Below, piece after piece: positions 17,778-26,018 of a stretch of 64,000 bases of DNA (position 1 is its first letter; each line of letters begins with the position of its first letter). A model generated the notes under the pieces. That model saw only the letters and a list, made by a program, of their open reading frames with translations, was not told where the DNA came from and made no database searches. The DNA comes from HK1 sp965220535 (GTDB lineage: Bacteria > Pseudomonadota > Gammaproteobacteria > HK1): positions 1 through 64,000 of the forward strand of contig OZ244833.1 of the NCBI GenBank assembly GCA_965220535.1, written 5' to 3'. Made by a program: the position numbers and the translations under genes.

Positions 17778-18368
17778 ATGGACGCACTGACCTTTCGACT
17801 TGAAAGCTGTTGCACCCTGCAAATTGGCGTGCTGCTCCGTCGCGGGAACTTTGACGAATACGGAGAGACCAGGGTCGTGCAGATAAGGGATATCGATGCC
17901 AAAGGCAATCTAGTACCCCAGCTTGATCGAATTCGATTTGCCTCCGGTATCAACAAAGAGAAGTTTTTGCGGGACAACGATGTCTTGCTGAAAGGGCGTG
18001 GTTCGCGGATTGTCGCTGCCCATATCAAAGCCCCCCCCGCCAAGACCGTGGTCAGTTCGGCCTACTTCATCCTGCGGGCCAAGCCGAATGTGCTGCCCGG
18101 GTTTCTAGCGTGGCACCTCAATAACGCCCGTTTGCCTATGGTGCGGTCGATGACCATGAGCCTCCTCCACCTCAAAGATCTAAGGGAGATGCCCATTCGA
18201 TTGCCGGGGATTGATGTTCAGCAGCAGATCGTCGAGACCCACGATCTGATCGAGAAAGGCCGTAGGCTTTCCGAGAGGTACTACCTGAGGGCCGGAAGAC
18301 TCTTGAGGGGAGTCGTTTTCAATCCCCCAACGAACGCAGCGGAGAGCCGTCAGGCATCGATGATATGA
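17778..18368 (+). CDS. Type I restriction specificity subunit, single-TRD form
   Basis: HsdS subunits recognise DNA and hold two HsdM subunits. This 196-residue protein has only one target-recognition domain, about half the usual size: an N-terminal part (LQIGVLLRRGNFDEYGETRVVQIRDI) typical of TRDs, then KPNVLPGFLAWHLNN and ending in a helical region (DVQQQIVETHDLIEKGRRLSERYYL) that corresponds to one conserved spacer helix. GGAG eight bases before ATG 17778 decides this start; the frame is open to 17646 but there overlaps a promoter. Its stop overlaps hsdM as ATGA. Single-TRD S proteins can work as dimers. A complete hsdS follows downstream, so this operon has two specificity genes. Confidence 0.8.
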   Translation: MDALTFRLESCCTLQIGVLLRRGNFDEYGETRVVQIRDIDAKGNLVPQLDRIRFASGINKEKFLRDNDVLLKGRGSRIVAAHIKAPPAKTVVSSAYFILRAKPNVLPGFLAWHLNNARLPMVRSMTMSLLHLKDLREMPIRLPGIDVQQQIVETHDLIEKGRRLSERYYLRAGRLLRGVVFNPPTNAAESRQASMI

Positions 18369-19885
18369 ACGCCACATCCGAAACCAAACTCACCCAAAGA
18401 GAGGTGAACGATATCTGCTGGCGAGCCTGCGACACCTTCCGCGGGGTCATTGATGCCAACGAGTACAAAGATTTCATCCTCGTCATGCTGTTTCTGAAAT
18501 ATATCAGCGATGTTTGGCAAGATCGCCATGACGCTTTCACTAAGAAATACCGCAATAACAAAGAGCGTGTGAAGCGGGCCATGGAGCGGGAGCGTTTTGT
18601 CCTGCCGAAGGGCAAGGATTTCAATGCCTTATACAAGGCACGTAATGCCGACAATATCGGCGAGCGGATCGATATCGCTATCGACGCGATCGAGAATGCC
18701 AACAAGGCCAAACTCGAAGGGGTTTTTCAGAACATCTCCTTCAATACCGACCGACTGGGCGGGACTCGAGACCGTAATCGTCTGCTGAAGCACCTACTAG
18801 AGGACTTTGCCAACCCCCGACTTGATCTTCGTCCTTCCAATATCCAAGAGGACGTCATCGGCGAAGCCTATATGTATCTGATCGAGCGATTCGGCTCGGA
18901 TGCCGGCAAAAAAGCCGGTGAATTCTACACCCCGGCTTGTGTCCGTCATGTCGTGGCGAAGTTGGCTGCCCCCGAACCGGGCAGTTTGATTTGCGATCCG
19001 ACCTGCGGTTCCGGCTCGCTGCTATTCGATACCGCACGGGTGTTGGGCGGCAAAGACTACCGACTCTTTGGTCAGGAGAAGAACGGCTCGACACTGGCGT
19101 TGGCCAAGATGAACATGTTTTTGCACGGCATCGATGATGCGGTTTTAGAATGGGGCGATACGATCAACAACCCTCGTCTGTTGGATGGCAACAATCTGCG
19201 AAAATTCGATCGCGTGGTTGCCAACCCTCCTTTCAGTCTCGATAAATGGGGCGCTGAGAATGCAGCCGACGACCCTTTCAACCGCTTCGCCCGCGGGATT
19301 CCCCCGAAGTCAAAAGGCGACTGGGCATTTGTGCTGCACATGATCGAAACCGCCAAGAACCAGTCAGGTCGCGTCGTCGTGGTGGTACCGCACGGAGTGC
19401 TCTTCCGAGGTGCCGCCGAAGGGCGAATTCGCGAACAGGTGCTGAAAGAAAATCTGCTCGATGCCGTCATCGGCCTACCGGAAAAACTCTTCTCCACCGC
19501 CGCCATTCCCGTCGCGCTGCTGGTATTCGACCGCCGACGCGAAAAAGGCGGAGAACTCGAAAAACGCAAGAGTGTCTTGTTCATTGACGCTAGCAAGGAG
19601 TTCGAGAGCGGCCGTAACCAGAATACGTTGAGCGATGCCAATATCGATCGCATCATCAAGGCTTTCAATGATCGTAAGGCCGTCGACAAATTCGCTTACC
19701 TAGCGAAGTCCAAAGAGATTGAAGAGAACGGCTACAACCTCAACATTCCTCGTTACGTAGACACCTTTGAGGAGGAAGAAGAGGTTGATCTCGCCGAAGT
19801 ACAGGACGAGATTGATCGCCTTGACAATGTTCTAGCCGAAATCCGCGCCCGGTTGCGCAAGCATTTGAAGAGGTTGGGAGTATGA
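18365..19885 (+). CDS. hsdM: Type I DNA methyltransferase subunit HsdM
   Basis: HsdM methylates adenine in the recognition site using S-adenosylmethionine. The 506-residue protein starts with the HsdM N-terminal helical domain (NDICWRACDTFRGVIDANEYKDFI), has motif I at residues 211-217 (DPTCGSG) and motif IV NPPF at 287-290, and ends in a helical tail (DEIDRLDNVLAEIRARLRKH, residues about 481-500). All catalytic motifs look intact. Its start overlaps the upstream hsdS gene by ATGA. Composition is that of the host genome, unlike the next three genes. Parts of its sequence reappear, degenerate, at the end of the TIR gene. Confidence 0.96.
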   Translation: MNATSETKLTQREVNDICWRACDTFRGVIDANEYKDFILVMLFLKYISDVWQDRHDAFTKKYRNNKERVKRAMERERFVLPKGKDFNALYKARNADNIGERIDIAIDAIENANKAKLEGVFQNISFNTDRLGGTRDRNRLLKHLLEDFANPRLDLRPSNIQEDVIGEAYMYLIERFGSDAGKKAGEFYTPACVRHVVAKLAAPEPGSLICDPTCGSGSLLFDTARVLGGKDYRLFGQEKNGSTLALAKMNMFLHGIDDAVLEWGDTINNPRLLDGNNLRKFDRVVANPPFSLDKWGAENAADDPFNRFARGIPPKSKGDWAFVLHMIETAKNQSGRVVVVVPHGVLFRGAAEGRIREQVLKENLLDAVIGLPEKLFSTAAIPVALLVFDRRREKGGELEKRKSVLFIDASKEFESGRNQNTLSDANIDRIIKAFNDRKAVDKFAYLAKSKEIEENGYNLNIPRYVDTFEEEEEVDLAEVQDEIDRLDNVLAEIRARLRKHLKRLGV

Positions 19886-19985
19886 CCTTTCAATGTTTGA
19901 AACTATTTCAACGAGGATGCACATGCGGACCTCCAAATCTGTATGGGTATCTTCCTAACGTTTGCAAATCACAGAGGACAATGCA

Positions 19986-20672
19986 ATGCTAAGTCTATCC
20001 GAAAAGAAAAGATGTCAGGTGTTTATCAGCTGTCATCATTCCGATGTTCCAATACTCAGGAAACTAAAGAGTATGCTGGAATCAGAGTATTTTGAGTGTT
20101 TTCTGGCGTACGATGACATTAACCCCGGGGAGAGGTTTTGCAATCGCATTGAGAGAGAAATACAAAATTGCGATATATTTCTCTATATTGGTAGTCAATG
20201 TGCTGACTCAAGTAGATTTTGTCAACAGGAAATTGGTATGGCTTATACAATTAGGAAAAAGATTATTCCGGTGATGATACAGAATGTTCCGCTAATCGGT
20301 TTTATTCATGAGATTCAAGCAATCCAAGGAGATGCGCTTGATGTTGATCTTTTTGACAGAATTCTCGTTACGTTATCCAAGGAATTTTCTCTCTCAGATG
20401 AGCAGATGATGAAATCCTCTTCCGCCCGGCATAGTCGATATCACGATGGAAAAGACCGTGATCCGCAACTCGCACTTACAATAGAAGGAAATTATCTGCG
20501 AAAATTAGATCATGGGATCACCAGCCCTTATTCTAATAGATTCTCTCGCGGGGCTAATCCTAAGCTGAAAGGCGATCAGGCATTAGCGCGAGGCGAGATT
20601 GATTGCATTGATGAAGAGCTAGCTGAGACTCACACTCGATTACGAAAGAATTTGAAGAGACTGAAAAGATGA
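19986..20672 (+). CDS. TIR-domain protein with HsdM-like C-terminal tail
   Basis: The start ATG 19986 has AGAGGA seven bases upstream; the frame is also open to TTG 19962. The product has 228 residues. Residues 10-130 form a TIR domain: QVFISCHHSD, LAYDDINPGE, NCDIFLYIGSQCADSS and RFCQQEIGMA, in which Glu82 is at the place of the catalytic NADase Glu, followed by KKIIPVMI. Residues about 166-228 resemble pieces of HsdM in the right order: GNYLRKLD (HsdM GNNLRKFD, 275-282), SPYS (the NPPF motif), NRFSRGANPKLKGD (HsdM NRFARGIPPKSKGD, 306-319) and a final helix GEIDCIDEELAETHTRLRKN (HsdM C-terminus). The stop overlaps the next hsdS as ATGA. NADase activity is inference. The gene is AT-rich relative to hsdM. 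Confidence 0.82.
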   Translation: MLSLSEKKRCQVFISCHHSDVPILRKLKSMLESEYFECFLAYDDINPGERFCNRIEREIQNCDIFLYIGSQCADSSRFCQQEIGMAYTIRKKIIPVMIQNVPLIGFIHEIQAIQGDALDVDLFDRILVTLSKEFSLSDEQMMKSSSARHSRYHDGKDRDPQLALTIEGNYLRKLDHGITSPYSNRFSRGANPKLKGDQALARGEIDCIDEELAETHTRLRKNLKRLKR

Positions 20673-21811
20673 GCGATCTACCGAAAGGATGGACTAGATC
20701 CATCTTAGGAAATCTTGGGAAAATGCTGTCGGGAGGCACCCCTGATACTAAAGATCCGTCTAACTGGGGAGGTGGTATTGCATGGGCCACACCCACCGAT
20801 ATAACGAATTTGGACGGAAAGACCATCATTCAAACGGAGAAGACTTTGAGTCAACGGGGGCTAGATACATCGTCTGCGACTCTAGTGCCCGAAAATTCAG
20901 TATTGATCTGTACTCGTGCTACCTTAGGAGAGTGTGCCATAAATAAAATTCCGATGGCAACCAATCAAGGATTTAAAAATCTTATTCCACACAATCATAT
21001 CGGATCTGAATTTTTATACTATACTATTCAATTTTTAAAAAAAGAAATAGTCAAGAGAGCAGCAGGAAGTACCTTTCTTGAAATATCTGGCACAGAATTA
21101 AGAGGAATACCTCTAAATTTTCCTCCCAGAAAAGAAAGAGAGCGGATTGTGGAGATACTTTCAGATACCGATGCCGCTATTTCGATAGTGGAGAGATTGC
21201 TCGATAGAGAGCGAGCAGTCGCCTGCTTAGTTTTAGCTAAATTGCTGAAAAAAGAAAATCAAACACTACCAATCGCAGATCTCGTAGATTTTCAAAAGGG
21301 AAAACCCGTCACCATTGCAGAAAATTTATCAGGTAACCCTTATATAGGATCTGCTAGTTTTGATGGTCACTTCACTGAATTTTCTAGCGACATAAAAGGT
21401 ATTCCTTGTGTAGAAACCGATGTTTTGTTGCTCTGGGATGGAGAGAATGCTGGAAAAGTCGCTACAGGGTTGACAGGTGTTGTTGGTTCTACAGTCGCTA
21501 GACTGCGTCCTAAGGAAGGAACGAATAATGATTTTCTTTGTGGAGCGCTCAGAATTGAATTTGAGAGGATTCAGCTAATTCGAGAAGGATCGGGAATTCC
21601 GCACCTCCCTAGAGATTTTCTGAAGCGATTCAGAGTTCCATTGGTATCAGTCGACAGACAGCGTGAGATTGCAGCGGTGATGATCGAACAACGAGAACAG
21701 CAACGTATTCTGATCCGGAAAATCACTGCGCTTAGAAAGCAAAAGCGTGGACTGATGCAGAAGTTGCTAACAGGTAATTTCCACATCCTACAAAAAGGAG
21801 AAGGTCAATGA
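20669..21811 (+). CDS. hsdS: Type I restriction specificity subunit HsdS, two TRDs
   Basis: A full-length specificity subunit of 380 residues. The first recognition domain runs from the start (PKGWTRSILGNLGKMLSGGTPD, typical of HsdS TRD1) to about residue 160 and is followed by the conserved helix (RERIVEILSDTDAAISIVERLL). The second domain begins about residue 195 (LPIADLVDFQKGKPV) and ends in the second conserved helix (REIAAVMIEQREQQRILIRK) and the usual terminal KRGLMQKLLTG motif. It overlaps the TIR gene before it and the HEPN-like gene after it, each by ATGA. It is AT-rich compared with hsdM and hsdR, as HsdS genes often are when exchanged between strains. Confidence 0.93.
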   Translation: MSDLPKGWTRSILGNLGKMLSGGTPDTKDPSNWGGGIAWATPTDITNLDGKTIIQTEKTLSQRGLDTSSATLVPENSVLICTRATLGECAINKIPMATNQGFKNLIPHNHIGSEFLYYTIQFLKKEIVKRAAGSTFLEISGTELRGIPLNFPPRKERERIVEILSDTDAAISIVERLLDRERAVACLVLAKLLKKENQTLPIADLVDFQKGKPVTIAENLSGNPYIGSASFDGHFTEFSSDIKGIPCVETDVLLLWDGENAGKVATGLTGVVGSTVARLRPKEGTNNDFLCGALRIEFERIQLIREGSGIPHLPRDFLKRFRVPLVSVDRQREIAAVMIEQREQQRILIRKITALRKQKRGLMQKLLTGNFHILQKGEGQ

Positions 21812-22785
21812 CTTCGGAGAAGCCGACAACTGGAATTTCTAAGGACTCATCTGATGCGAAGAGGGAGTCAATGGGTTTGTCATTGGATTCGAACAGAAGA
21901 ACCAATAGAAGCTCCGAAGAAAACATTCGCGCTTTTATAGAATGGGAACAAAGCACTGCTGAAGCACTTCGCCCAGTTGCTGAAGCGTTTCGCCCATTTT
22001 TGGAGCAAGCACAACGATTTGGCGAAGCCTCTCGTCCATTTGTGGAAGAATTACAGAGGATCAATGAAGCCTGTCGTCCAATTGTGGAGCATTTATTTCC
22101 ACATAAAAAAATCTTCCGTCCAATTGCAGAGAGTAGATATAAAGATGGAGCAGAGGCTTTGCCTGAAGTTTTCATGAAGATTGTGCTTATTTCGCATGTT
22201 TGGCCGATAAACGACTCAGAATTAATTAGTTATTTGGTAAAGAATAATGGTTCATCTGATGAATTTGACGAGAGGGTTCTTCAGTTCTATCGTAAAAATA
22301 ACTGGAGACAGTTGAGGCGGGTGATTGATCGGTGGAATCAATTTGAAGCCATAAATGATCGCCTTCCAATTCTTAGAGACTGCTTCGAGACTCTTAATCT
22401 AATCACACGAACAGAGATAGATATAAATGCTGCCAACGTGATTGTGCCAACATTAGTTTGTCAGTTGGAAGGCGTTATCGGAGATTATGATGAGAAGATA
22501 AAAAATATATATCGTAATAAAACCAAAAATGCGATAACTCCTTTTGAAATTCTAGATGAAAATTATGGATTGTTTCCTTTTATTGTCGGTACTGTTTTCA
22601 TGGCTTCATCTGATTTTATCAAAGCAAAGGAAAAAGGTGAAAATCTTATCAATATTCATCGTAATAAAATTAATCACGGCGATAAAGATCTGTTGGATTA
22701 TGGAACTGAAGAAAACACTATTAGATTGTTTTTATACATTGACGCGGCCATTGATTTTTTAGTTGGAGAAAGACTCCGAAAATGA
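21808..22785 (+). CDS. HEPN-like putative RNase effector with heptad repeats
   Basis: The 325-residue protein has three parts. Residues 1-52 are polar. Residues 53-108 contain eight consecutive heptads, most of the form xxRPhxE (ALRPVAE, AFRPFLE, ASRPFVE, ACRPIVE, IFRPIAE), encoded by 21-base tandem units at about 21961-22131. The rest is helical and ends with HRNKINHGDKDLLDYGTEEN, where R285-x4-H290 fits the HEPN nuclease motif and the following YGTEEN-hydrophobic pattern resembles abortive-infection HEPN proteins. The RNase function is inference from this motif only. The gene lies between hsdS and hsdR with ATGA overlaps on both sides, the place of prrC in the E. coli prr locus. It is very AT-rich (14 GC of 60 bases on the line starting 22501). 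Confidence 0.7.
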   Translation: MTSEKPTTGISKDSSDAKRESMGLSLDSNRRTNRSSEENIRAFIEWEQSTAEALRPVAEAFRPFLEQAQRFGEASRPFVEELQRINEACRPIVEHLFPHKKIFRPIAESRYKDGAEALPEVFMKIVLISHVWPINDSELISYLVKNNGSSDEFDERVLQFYRKNNWRQLRRVIDRWNQFEAINDRLPILRDCFETLNLITRTEIDINAANVIVPTLVCQLEGVIGDYDEKIKNIYRNKTKNAITPFEILDENYGLFPFIVGTVFMASSDFIKAKEKGENLINIHRNKINHGDKDLLDYGTEENTIRLFLYIDAAIDFLVGERLRK

Positions 22786-25700
22786 GATGCAAAATGACTC
22801 GACCGGCGCAATTTTTTACCGACGAAGCCTCTACGAGCCAGCTCCCCGCCATGCTGCTGCTGGCGAAGATGGGCTGGAAGCCGTTGACTCGAGGGCAGGC
22901 CGACGATGCTCGTTATGGGCGGCTGTCGGCGGTTGTATTGGAGGATATTACCCGCGAGTATTTGCGCAAGCAGACGCTGACTTGGGGGGAGCAGTCAACC
23001 GCGCTGACCGAAGAGAATATCGACAGGTTGATCGATGGCCTCAAAAACCTGCTGCCGGGAACCTACCGCAAGCAGGCCGAGGATGTGTGGGATCGGCTGG
23101 TGTTGCCGCAAAGTGTGGAGCAGAATTTGAACGGGGCCAAGCGTTCTCTGAATGCTCGGTTGATTGACTTCGAGGACCCTCGGAACAATCTTTATCACAT
23201 CGTTTCGGAGTTTGTGGTCGAGCGTAGTCGCTCCACCGATACTAGGCGTCCTGATATTGTGCTCTTTGTCAATGGTATTCCGTTGGTGGTGATCGAAAAC
23301 AAGAGTCCGGCCGTCGATGTTATGGAGGGTGTCAGTCAGACGATTCGTAACCAGAAGTCCGGTAATATTCCGCATCTTTATGTTTATTCGCAGGTGCTGT
23401 TGAGTGTCAACAAGAATGACAATCGCTATGGGACTACCGGTACGCCGCGCAAGTTTTGGAGTAAATGGCGCGAAAAGGTGATCAAGAATTCGGAGATTCA
23501 AAGGATTATGAAATCCTCGCTGTCGGGGGAGGACTACAGCGTTATCGTCGATGAGCCGATTTTCGGCAGAGAAGTGGATGATGTGGCCGATGCCGAAGGG
23601 AATTATCTCGTTCCGGATCAGGCTCGTGCTTTGGTCGGTCTGTGTCGTCCGGATCGGTTGTTGCGCTTGATGCGGGATTTCATTCTATTTGATGGTCCTA
23701 ATAAGGTCATCGCTCGTTTTCAGCAGTTCGATGCGGTCAATAATACGCTTAGGCGTATTGAAGGGCATCGAAGCGGATCCAAGGGGTTATCCAAAGCAGG
23801 CGGGGTTATCTGGCATACGCAAGGATCGGGTAAGTCGCTGACGATGGTGATGTTGGCGCGGGCGCTTATCGGTGCGGCTGAAAGCAAAGACGCTCGTATC
23901 TTTTTGGTCACCGATCGCGTCGATCTCGATAAGCAGATCAAGGGTACCTTTCACAATACCGGTATGGAGCCGAGGCGTGCCAATACCGGTCGGGAATTGG
24001 TCGATCTTATTCGTCAGGGTCGAGCCGGGGTGGTGACGACCATCATCAATAAGTTCGAGATGGCATCGCGCGAAAAGGTGGTTGATGAAAGCGATAATGT
24101 TTTCGTTCTTGTCGACGAGGGTCATCGTACCCAATATGGACGCTATCACGCTCAGATGCTACGGGTTTTTCCCAATGCCTGCTATGTGGCTTTCACCGGT
24201 ACGCCGATTGTGAGGAAAGGCCGCAATACGATGGCAAAATTCGGCGATGTGATCCATAGCTATAGAATGCGCGATGCGATCAAAGACGGGGCGGTCGTTC
24301 CGCTGATTTACGAGGGACGACTCATTGAGCCGAATATAGATGACAACGCCATTGACACATGGTTCCAACGTCTGACGCGTGGTTTGAGCGAAGAGCAGAA
24401 AGCCGATCTGAAGCGGAAATACGCCCGTGCCAATATACTTTCGAAGCTCGACAAGGTTGTCGCCTGTCGAGCGTTCGATATCTCCGAGCATTATTGCCGC
24501 CACTTCAAGGGTTCCGGTTTGAAAGGGCAGTTGGTTGCGCCGGATAAGAAAACCGCGTTGAAATACAAGCAGGAACTTGACGAGATCGGAGATGTGAGCA
24601 GCGAGGTGTTGATATCCGGCCCTGATATGCGTTCCGGTCATGAGGAGGTCGACGAGGGGGAAGCCGATGATGCCGTCGTCGCTTTCTGGGACAAAATGAT
24701 GCGTCGCTGGGGTAATGAAGGCAAGTACAACGACAGTCTTATCAACCAGTTCAAAAACGGTGATGACCCGGAAATCATCATCGTGGTCAGCAAACTGTTG
24801 ACCGGTTTCGACGCGCCACGCAATACCGTCCTTTACTTGGCGCGGCGTTTCAATCAACCCGAGACGCTGTTGCAGGCCATTGCACGGGTCAACCGCGTAT
24901 ACGACAGAGAGGAAGAGGACGGGGAAGGGGGATCCGGCACCGACAAAGACGCCGGCTTTATCATCGACTACGAAGGGGTTTTCAAAAGACTCGACAAAGC
25001 CATCACTAGCTATGAAGCTATGTCCGACTATGAAGAGAAGGATGTAAAGGATACTTTTCGTTCGGAGGGCGATGTCATCGGTGATGTTCCGCAAAAGCAT
25101 GGCGTGCTTTTGGATATCTTCAAGGTGCTTGGTGGTAGCGCGGACGAGGAGGCTTATAAGCGACATCTGGGAGATAAAGAGATCCGTGATGATTTTTACG
25201 AAGCGCTCTATGAATATTCCAAAGCGCTCGACAAGGCTCTGAGTCTGGCGCGTTTTTATGACGAAACGCCGGAGGAGGCAATCAAACGCTATATGCGCGA
25301 TCTCAAGCGCTTCACCAATCTACGGGCCGAGGTCAAGCTCCGCTACGGCGAGAGGGTCGATTTCAGGGATTACGAGCAACGTATCGAGAAGATATTGCAT
25401 AGTCATATCTCGGCTACGGAGATCAAGAAGATCGTCCCGCCGGTCAATATCTTCGATCTATCCGAAGTCGAGGGTGTCCAAGCGCAGTTGGTTTCCGATG
25501 AGGCCAAGGCCGATATGATCGCCGGCAATATGAAGCGGGTATTCAACGAGCGCATGGATGAAAATCCGGCGCTCTATGAAAGGCTTTCGAAACTCCTTCA
25601 GCAGGTCATCGATGAGTTTATCAACGGGCGGTTGGCCGAGGCCGAGTATCTGAATCGTATGCAGGATTTGCTCGAAGACGCGAGAACGGAAGGGGTGAAG

Positions 25701-26018
25701 GAGGCACCGCCTAAGTTGGCCGACGATTCCAATGCTCTTGCCTTCCATCGCTATTTTCTTGACAGCCCTTTGAAGGATCACCCGGGCTATGAGGCGGCGG
25801 CGATCGACTTCGCTGCATTTATCAGCGACTGTTTCAAGCGGCACCGAGTGGTCGGTATGTTCGAGCGTCCTGATATTCTCAACAAGGTACGAGGAGAAAT
25901 CGACGACTATATCTATGACACGCTGAAGGAGGAGCGGGGCATCGATGTCACGACCGCTGAGGAGATGGATGAGATTCAAGAGCGCATCATTGCCATTGCC
26001 AGAAGGTGCATGTCATGA
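22782..26018 (+). CDS. hsdR: Type I restriction endonuclease subunit HsdR
   Basis: HsdR provides DNA translocation and cleavage in the HsdR2M2S complex. The 1078-residue protein has, in order, the N-terminal nuclease site (D158 in RRPDIVLF, then E172-N-K174), the Walker A motif TQGSGKS (346-352), the DEAD-type box VDEGH (444-448), and helicase motif VI (ETLLQAIARVNRVYD). The C-terminal helical domain for binding to the M2S core ends in the IQERIIAIARRCMS tail. All key residues are present, so the enzyme looks active. The start overlaps the HEPN-like gene as ATGA. Composition returns to the level of hsdM here, unlike the three preceding genes. Confidence 0.96.
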   Translation: MRCKMTRPAQFFTDEASTSQLPAMLLLAKMGWKPLTRGQADDARYGRLSAVVLEDITREYLRKQTLTWGEQSTALTEENIDRLIDGLKNLLPGTYRKQAEDVWDRLVLPQSVEQNLNGAKRSLNARLIDFEDPRNNLYHIVSEFVVERSRSTDTRRPDIVLFVNGIPLVVIENKSPAVDVMEGVSQTIRNQKSGNIPHLYVYSQVLLSVNKNDNRYGTTGTPRKFWSKWREKVIKNSEIQRIMKSSLSGEDYSVIVDEPIFGREVDDVADAEGNYLVPDQARALVGLCRPDRLLRLMRDFILFDGPNKVIARFQQFDAVNNTLRRIEGHRSGSKGLSKAGGVIWHTQGSGKSLTMVMLARALIGAAESKDARIFLVTDRVDLDKQIKGTFHNTGMEPRRANTGRELVDLIRQGRAGVVTTIINKFEMASREKVVDESDNVFVLVDEGHRTQYGRYHAQMLRVFPNACYVAFTGTPIVRKGRNTMAKFGDVIHSYRMRDAIKDGAVVPLIYEGRLIEPNIDDNAIDTWFQRLTRGLSEEQKADLKRKYARANILSKLDKVVACRAFDISEHYCRHFKGSGLKGQLVAPDKKTALKYKQELDEIGDVSSEVLISGPDMRSGHEEVDEGEADDAVVAFWDKMMRRWGNEGKYNDSLINQFKNGDDPEIIIVVSKLLTGFDAPRNTVLYLARRFNQPETLLQAIARVNRVYDREEEDGEGGSGTDKDAGFIIDYEGVFKRLDKAITSYEAMSDYEEKDVKDTFRSEGDVIGDVPQKHGVLLDIFKVLGGSADEEAYKRHLGDKEIRDDFYEALYEYSKALDKALSLARFYDETPEEAIKRYMRDLKRFTNLRAEVKLRYGERVDFRDYEQRIEKILHSHISATEIKKIVPPVNIFDLSEVEGVQAQLVSDEAKADMIAGNMKRVFNERMDENPALYERLSKLLQQVIDEFINGRLAEAEYLNRMQDLLEDARTEGVKEAPPKLADDSNALAFHRYFLDSPLKDHPGYEAAAIDFAAFISDCFKRHRVVGMFERPDILNKVRGEIDDYIYDTLKEERGIDVTTAEEMDEIQERIIAIARRCMS

